Assembly: GCA_020746875.1 (NCBI GenBank)
Contig: JAGTJL010000016.1
Span: forward strand, 558,001-622,000
From: Rhexocercosporidium sp. MPI-PUGE-AT-0058
Lineage: Eukaryota; Ascomycota; Leotiomycetes; Helotiales
DNA length: 64,000 nt
Direction: 5' to 3'
Part shown: positions 58,141 through 64,000 of the stretch, piece after piece
Layout: each line of letters begins with the position of its first letter
How positions within the stretch are numbered: position 1 is the first letter of the stretch
The notes under the pieces: model-generated
Told to the model about the DNA's origin: nothing
The model's input: the letters and a program-made list of their open reading frames with translations, nothing else
Databases searched by the model: none
Translations under genes and position numbers: made by a program

Positions 58141-58560
58141 AACGTCCCACCCTACTATTCCGCCCACCCTCCTATTCCGCCTACTCTTTTATACTAAAAA
58201 CAGCGATTTTGAGGTATTAATATAATTATAACTAATTAATGAAATTTTTATATTTTTTAATATTTATATTTATTAGACATTTTTATTTAATATTATAAAG
58301 CTAATTGCAATTCGGATTATAAATTATTACGTAATCTTAAATTTACGTTTTTATATATAAAAAATGCCAAAAATCACTTGCTAACAACTTCGTTAATAAT
58401 AAATACTATTTAGTAAAACTTAAAGTATATAAAGATGATATATAAGAATTAAGATTTTAAAAAAAATTAAAGCGATTGTATTAGTAGTTATATTTTAATT
58501 AAATAATTAATTTCTCTTATATAAATTATTTGTATAATACTTTATACTTTACTTAATTAT
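58141..58560 (+). mobile_element. DNA-transposon relic with C-rich terminus
   Basis: Starts CCCACCCTACTATTCCGCC with a second TATTCCGCC iteration, then AAAAACAGCGATTTTGAGG and about 300 bp that match 7560-7857 in inverted orientation. Both copies also share GCTAACGT just outside the C-rich end, so the true terminus may be a few bases further out. No transposase read. Confidence 0.6.
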
Positions 58561-59239
58561 AAAATTATTAATAATAGAATAAATTTAAAACTCAAGAATT
58601 TTAAAATAATATATAAAATACACTTTATATATAAGTTTTAAGGTTTTATATTAATAATTATAAAAGTTATGAGGAAAATACAAAAATTTATATTTATATT
58701 AAATTTATATAAGAGAAATTTCTTAAACTTTAGTATATATACTAATTAAGGAAATAGAATGCTAGCATATACGTGACAATCTCCTCCGCCTGGCCTCGAG
58801 GCAGCTCAGTCCGATGTCTCTTACTAGCGATGCTATTTCGCAAATCCTAACTTCTTTTTTGCTTATTTCCAAGAGATAAAAGGCCGTGGACACGTAATAT
58901 AGCGTCGATAACCAGCGTAACGCAATTCCCGGCGAATAATGCGTGCTAAAGCAGGGACATTTAAAGCTCGCTTAACTTACTTAAAAGTCATACGTCGCGT
59001 AAAGTAATTGCGAGAGATAAACCGAATAATTTAGCGAATCTATCGTTAATTTAAAAGTTTCTTTTAATAATACTTCCTTTTCCTTATTATTCGACTTGTT
59101 TTAGCTTTTCAAATATCTCTAATAACATTATAAGAAACCTTTGATTTTTCTTAAATTTGTTTTTAGGATTTTCTATCGGCTCGCGCTTATCGTACTTTAG
59201 CGCGTTTTAAAATATATTAATATTAATTTAGTTTATAAA
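58561..59239. other. AT-rich DNA with a less mutated patch
   Basis: Around 58765-58930 the sequence is less AT-rich (TGACAATCTCCTCCGCC...), possibly the start of an LTR belonging to the plus-strand Copia relic that follows. No partner LTR was found. Confidence 0.35.
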
Positions 59240-60549
59240 TAAGAAAAGAGAAGAGAATTTCTGCTGATATTTTTAATTTAAAAAGAATTAAATAAGTAAT
59301 TGAATTATAAATGAATTTTAAAAAAATAAAGTAAGAAATTACGGTAGGGGGCTAATTTCGCTTAAGAGTGCGGAGAGCTGTGGCCCCAGCTCTTATATTT
59401 TGCGAATTAAAAGATATTAAGATATTCCGTCTTTATAATAAAGAGAATACAGTTATACATAAATAAAAGAGTTAATAGACTACTTTAGTATATTAATTAA
59501 AGAATCTATTCCGTATACTCCGGAGTAAGACAGAAGAGCTGAACGCTTTGTTTGTATTATTATAGAAAAGACTCGTATAGTTATAATTGATTAAAATATA
59601 CCGAAAACGTATAACTTAAAGTTTTAATAACAATTATTTATATTATTAATTATAATTTTATATTTACAGTCGATAAAAAAACTTTATTTAAAGCTTTTCA
59701 GGATAATATTAAGCTTAATATAAATTATAAACTTTTAATTAAATACTTAAGAGTTCTTAATTATTTTATATATATTTTAATCGATAAGAAAAAGAAAGTA
59801 TAAAGCTATAAGATTATTTTAAAAGCAGAAAAAAGCATTTTAATTAGTTTTGAAAGCTATAATATTTACTGTTATTTAAATAATAAAAAGATTATCCGCA
59901 TTTCTTATATAATATTTAATAAAGACAGTTTAATTATAAAACCTCACGAAAAAGAAATTATATTATTATCTCGCGCTAAATGCAATAATCATAGCGTAAG
60001 CTAAAACTATAATATTAAGGAGCTATTAAAACGTGAAAATAATTACTAAAATTAGCCGGAAGAGTAATCTTTAAATAATATAATTTATAATCCCGGATTA
60101 TAATTAATTCCGAGAATAAAATTAAATCTAACACTAATAATAAAATAAAAGCGAAGTTTATGCTTTTAAAATATTAATTGAATAAGAGTAAGTACTTATT
60201 ATTAAAAAGAAGCGTAGTAAACCTTTTAGTTTTAAGAATAAAATATATAAATACGTTTTATATAAAACTCGCTCCGGTAAAGCACGAAATCTAATTAATA
60301 ATAAAGTTTTATATTTTATTTCCTCGGAAGAAGAAGTTAATTGCTTGTTCGGATTATTACTAACTTGCTTTTAGTATAATTTAAATAAAATTGTTATATT
60401 CTGATGATTTATTCTCGTCAAATAAAGCGATATAGCGCTTTAATTAGCTAAAATAAAAAGAAGCAATTATTAAAGAATATCGCTTAGTTATTAATAAGGA
60501 ATATAGTTTTCTACGAAACGCTCAGATTTCTTATTTAATAATAAAGTAT
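59240..60549 (+). pseudogene. Copia integrase-RT relic
   Basis: The plus strand around 59690-59930 reads LIKYLRVLNYFIYILID, then ISFESYNIY and KKIIRISYIIFNKD. This is the decayed copia integrase C-terminus (LRVFGCRAYV-IP, GYE-YN-YRV, R-RDVIFNED). A later piece near 60430-60530 (KEAIIKEYRLVINKEYSFL) matches the start of copia RT. The relic is cut by the TIR element at 60550. Confidence 0.75.
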
Positions 60550-61157
60550 AGCTACAGCTAAATCGACACACGGAAATAACTAAATCGACATACGCTAAAA
60601 TTCTAGTAACTTAGCGAGTATTATTTATTAACCTTGCCTCGCTATATAATTTTATATTATAAGGCAAGGTTAACTTATATAAAGGATGAATATATATACT
60701 TAAATAATTACCCTTAAGAATAAAAATTAAAGCTATTTAGTCTATTAAAAGTAATACTTTCGAGCCTAGTATACGTAGAAAAAGAGCTTATATATAAGAC
60801 ATTTTATTTATTTATTAAATAAATAATATTAAAGATATTATTATAATTACTATTATAATAATATAAAAGAAGATAATTAATAAAATAAAAGTATATAATT
60901 AAAATACGGAATTTAAGTTAAATAACTTTAATGAATTAGTATAAGGGCTAATTATATATTATATATAACTTTTAATATAACTTTTAATATAACTTTTAAT
61001 ATAACTTTTAATATAACTTTTAATATAACTTTTAATATAACTTTTAATATAACTTTTAATATAACTTTTAGTAATAATAAATGTACTCTTTATTTTCGGC
61101 TCGCTTGATTAGCGTATGTCGATTTAGCTATTTCCGCATGTTGATTTAGCTGTGGCC
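60550..61157. mobile_element. TIR element (MITE-like), copy 2
   Basis: 608 bp with TIRs of the same family as 5610-6103: left AGCTACAGCTAAATCGAC (decayed GGCC), right the inverse of GGCCACAGCTAAATC. It contains a 12-bp tandem repeat (TATAACTTTTAA, about 9 copies, 60965-61072). The target duplication is not clear. Confidence 0.8.
60965..61072. repeat. 12-bp tandem repeat inside TIR element
   Basis: About nine perfect copies of TATAACTTTTAA. It is absent from copy 1 of the element. Confidence 0.9.
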
Positions 61158-62100
61158 TTAATTTGTTACGTTATCGGTATATACGTAATTATTTCACGAA
61201 AGTTAATAATAATATTATTATTATTAAATATCCGAGTATTACGGTTCTTAATAAATATAATAAATTATTAGCATATCGTTTAAATAAACTCGCTTTATTA
61301 TTAGGGGAACCGCTTAATATTCTTAATTATTTTAGCGCTTTGAGTTTCTTTAAAAGTATAAAGCTCTTTTAAGAAATCGATAAACAGGCTTTATATTAAT
61401 AAAATACCTTTAAGTTTAATTATAATTTACTTTATATTAATTTAATAAATTACTAAGTCGCTTTTTATATTTATAATTATAATACGTACTCGATTCGTAT
61501 ACGTATTTATAATTGCGAGAATAGGCGAGCCAATCAGAATGAGGAAGCGCAGTAGGTGAGGACACGTGATTAAAGAGAGAGAATTACTTTGCTTACTTAT
61601 TTAAAGAGCTAAGAGAGCTCTTCGGTAATTATATATAAAATAATAGCTTCTTTAAAAGCTTTTACGATTACGTAATTAATTACGTAGCTTATACGAGCTA
61701 CGTAATTAAATACAAACGTAATTTCCCGGAATATAAAAGTAATTTCCGGGCCGCGTAAGCAGTGGAAACCCCTTCGGCTATTTTAGGATAGAATCGGCAC
61801 GAGTTACCGAAGTCAAATCCAATAATAATTATATAAATAAGTTTTAAAGATCTTTTCTTAAGTATTTTTTTTAATTTCGTAAGCTTTTGAAACTTTTTTT
61901 TTTATATTTTTTAAAAATTATAATTATAAAGTATTTCTTACGATCGCGCTTAACTTTCGCTTAAGTTATAATATACTTTAATAAAATATAATAATCGGTT
62001 CCCTTATATAAAGCTGCGGGCTCTCGCTTACAGTCGGTGAAAGTGAATATCGCAGGAAAGTAAGTATCGCGCAAAAAATAGCCGAAAGTAAGCTTTTTAT
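61158..62100 (-). pseudogene. Gypsy relic, inverted copy of the 36900-37480 region
   Basis: Matches the gypsy segment at about 36900-37480 in inverted orientation, interrupted by a solo LTR at 61514-61824. An open plus-strand frame at 61163-61372 is on the non-coding strand. Domain identity is unresolved (gag or a gag-pol spacer). Confidence 0.55.
61514..61824 (-). repeat. Solo LTR, TSD ATAAT
   Basis: 311 bp, from TGCGAGAATAGGCGAGCC to GTCAAATCCAATA. Flanks ATAAT at 61509-61513 and 61825-61829. No internal region on either side, so the rest was lost by recombination between LTRs. Same family as 39081 and 52795. Confidence 0.92.
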
Positions 62101-64000
62101 TTAAATCCTTATTAAAACGCGGTCTTCTTTTATCGCGACTTTAATAATTCCTTTTTTATTTATATTATAATTCCGTATTTTTAAGTATCGCGATATTTTT
62201 AATTATTAATTACTTTGAAATTTATATTACGAAACTAGATTACGATAAAGCTTTTAAAAAAGCGTAATAATAAGCTATTAAAAACCCCGACGACTTACTT
62301 ACTTTTATAACGAATGTATATTTCGTAAAAGAACTTACGTTAAAGTAATTAATATTACGTTATAAGAAAGCAAAGGCTTAAAATCTTCAGAGATTATATA
62401 ATTCTTATAAAAGAAATAATAAGATTTTAATAAAATAATAAGAGAAGGCAATTCGATAATACTATTACAAGTAATAAGAAGGCGGTATAAGCGCGACTTT
62501 TAAGATAGTTTTAGGCGCGATTTCACACTTAAGAGTTGTAAAAACGTATACTTATTAACTTTAATATAATAAATAGTTCTTCTTTTACCTCTTTTATTTA
62601 AGCGCTTGTTTATTAGTTGATTAAAAAAGAATCCTTTTTTTTATAGAAGGGAAAACACTAAGCACATAATAAAAAGGTAATAAAGTAAGTGCCGAAAGGT
62701 AAACGTAAGAAATACTTATTTAACGATATTAAAGATATTATATATTTAAAGAATATAATTTATTAAAAGAAAAAAGAAGTATAATTTAAATAAAAAGGAA
62801 AAGTTATAATAATAAAAATCGTTATTATCTTTAAAAAATATTACCTTAAAAGCTATTTTAAATATAATAAGATATAACTTAATTACGTAATAAATAGATT
62901 TCTAAGGTTAATCTTATTTTATACATTTCTTTTTTAAAAAACTTATACTCGATTTTAAATAAAGAAGTAAGAATTAGTATTACGATTTTAAAGCTTTAAA
63001 TACTTAAAGGAAAATGTATTTAAGTAAAGATAAGTAAATATTAAGTGACTTATATTTTACCTTTAAAAGCAAATAATTATCTCGCTTAATACTTTTAAAA
63101 TATTATTTTTTACTTTATTACTCTTTTTCTTTCCTTTTTTTTAATAACTTTATTACTTTTTTTTATAATACTCTTAAAAAAGCCTTGCGCGTTTCTTTAT
63201 ATTTATATTAATCTTTTTATATTTTTTTAGCACTTATTGTATTATTTTTATTATTTAAACTTGCTTTTTTAAACATTATATTTAAGTAAACTTTAGTTTT
63301 AATAAAATTAAAGTAATTTTTTTAAAATAAATTAGCGCATAATTAATATTTTAAATGAGTTCTCGATTCCTTTTCTTACGACGTAAAGATTAACTTTTTT
63401 TATAAAATAAAGATTAATTCTTATAACGCGTCGAATTCGTTAATATTTCCTTATACTTTAAGCTAACGTTTTTTTAACGACTTCACTCCTTTTTTATATT
63501 TTTACTTTAATAAATCTTTTATAAACCTTTTTAATTTTTTAACGTTATTAAGAATAAAAGGAAATATATTAAAAGTATATTAAAGAAGTAAGAATATATA
63601 AATATATAAAGTTAAAGGCGGATAAGTAGTCGAAGGACGGTCTTTTTACTTTTAAGGTTCGAAGTATATTAAAAGAGTAAAAAGAAGCTAATTAAAGTAT
63701 TTCTTTTATTAACTTAATTAAGTTTTTTCTTTATTTTTGTTTTTTTTTCTTTACTTTTACTTTTTTAATAAGTCGATATTAAATAGCGATGAAGTCGGTC
63801 TTAAGTAATTCCTCTTCTTTTTATTTTAATAGTTATTATATTAAATAAAAACGTTAATAATATTTTAATAACTTTTTATTATATTTTCTTATTATTCTTT
63901 AGTAAATAAGTAGATTATTATAAGCAATTAAAATTTATTATATTTAAAAGGAAAAGAAAAGAAATATTATATTTTATATATTAATTTCGAGTTGCTTAGT
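62101..64000. other. RIP-degraded AT-rich DNA, unassigned
   Basis: Stops in all frames. A short patch at 62010-62070 is less AT-rich. No family recognised. Confidence 0.45.

Noticed and set aside
60550..61157. TA target duplication for TIR element copy 2
   Set aside because: The bases next to the TIRs are AT on the left and TT on the right; after mutation the duplication cannot be established.

Overview
The window looks like nuclear DNA of a filamentous ascomycete (Pezizomycotina). Protein genes have short GT..AG introns of about 50-60 nt with CTAAC/CTAAT-type branch sites. A Zn2Cys6 regulator and an HsbA-type secreted protein are present. Two gene islands of ordinary base composition sit in very AT-rich DNA full of TpA and of retrotransposon relics whose Gln, Trp and Arg codons have become stops. 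That pattern is the signature of repeat-induced point mutation (RIP). The composition changes sharply at the island edges (about 18.9, 34.6, 54.7 and 57.9 kb).

Left block (1-18863): a RIP-degraded Ty1/copia element (pol 2625-6646, minus strand) contains a 1.8-kb coding-poor LTR element (2731-4522, TSD ATAAT) and a TIR element (5610-6103). A 400-bp (ATT)n tract and a DNA-transposon end follow. A hAT transposon (8057-18863) with TIRs and an 8-bp TSD splits a sugar-transporter gene; its pieces lie at about 7965-8056 and 18864-19191. Inside the hAT lies a complete Copia element (8550-16429, TSD GCTAA).

Gene island 1 (18.9-34.6 kb) holds six intact genes. They are a class III aminotransferase of the GSA-aminomutase type (minus), a BBE-like FAD oxidoreductase (minus), a DUF1349 protein (plus), a Zn2Cys6 regulator (plus, 11 exons), an amino-acid/GABA-type permease (minus, 6 exons) and a Baeyer-Villiger-type monooxygenase (plus, 10 exons). 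I rebuilt exon-intron structures that keep frame end to end. A palindrome CGG-N5-CCG occurs in all three promoter regions that serve the enzymes and the permease; two copies share the identical 15-mer TTCGGAAACTCCGAT. The simplest reading is a co-regulated uptake-and-modification cluster for an amine or amino-acid-like compound, controlled by its own Zn2Cys6 factor. The substrate cannot be read from sequence.

Middle block (34.7-54.7 kb): three nested levels of LTR retrotransposons. An outer chromovirus-family copy (35451-53674, TSD GCACT) contains a Copia element (39081-53108), which contains a full-length chromovirus of the same LTR family (44855-52515, TSD TATAA) with RT, integrase and chromodomain relics. 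The outer copy also carries a second gypsy relic (about 35806-39030).

Gene island 2 (54.7-57.9 kb) holds one clear gene, an HsbA-like secreted protein (4 exons). Right block (58-64 kb): a further DNA-transposon end, a plus-strand Copia relic, a second copy of the TIR element, a gypsy relic with a solo LTR (TSD ATAAT), and unresolved AT-rich DNA. No rRNA or tRNA genes were recognised.
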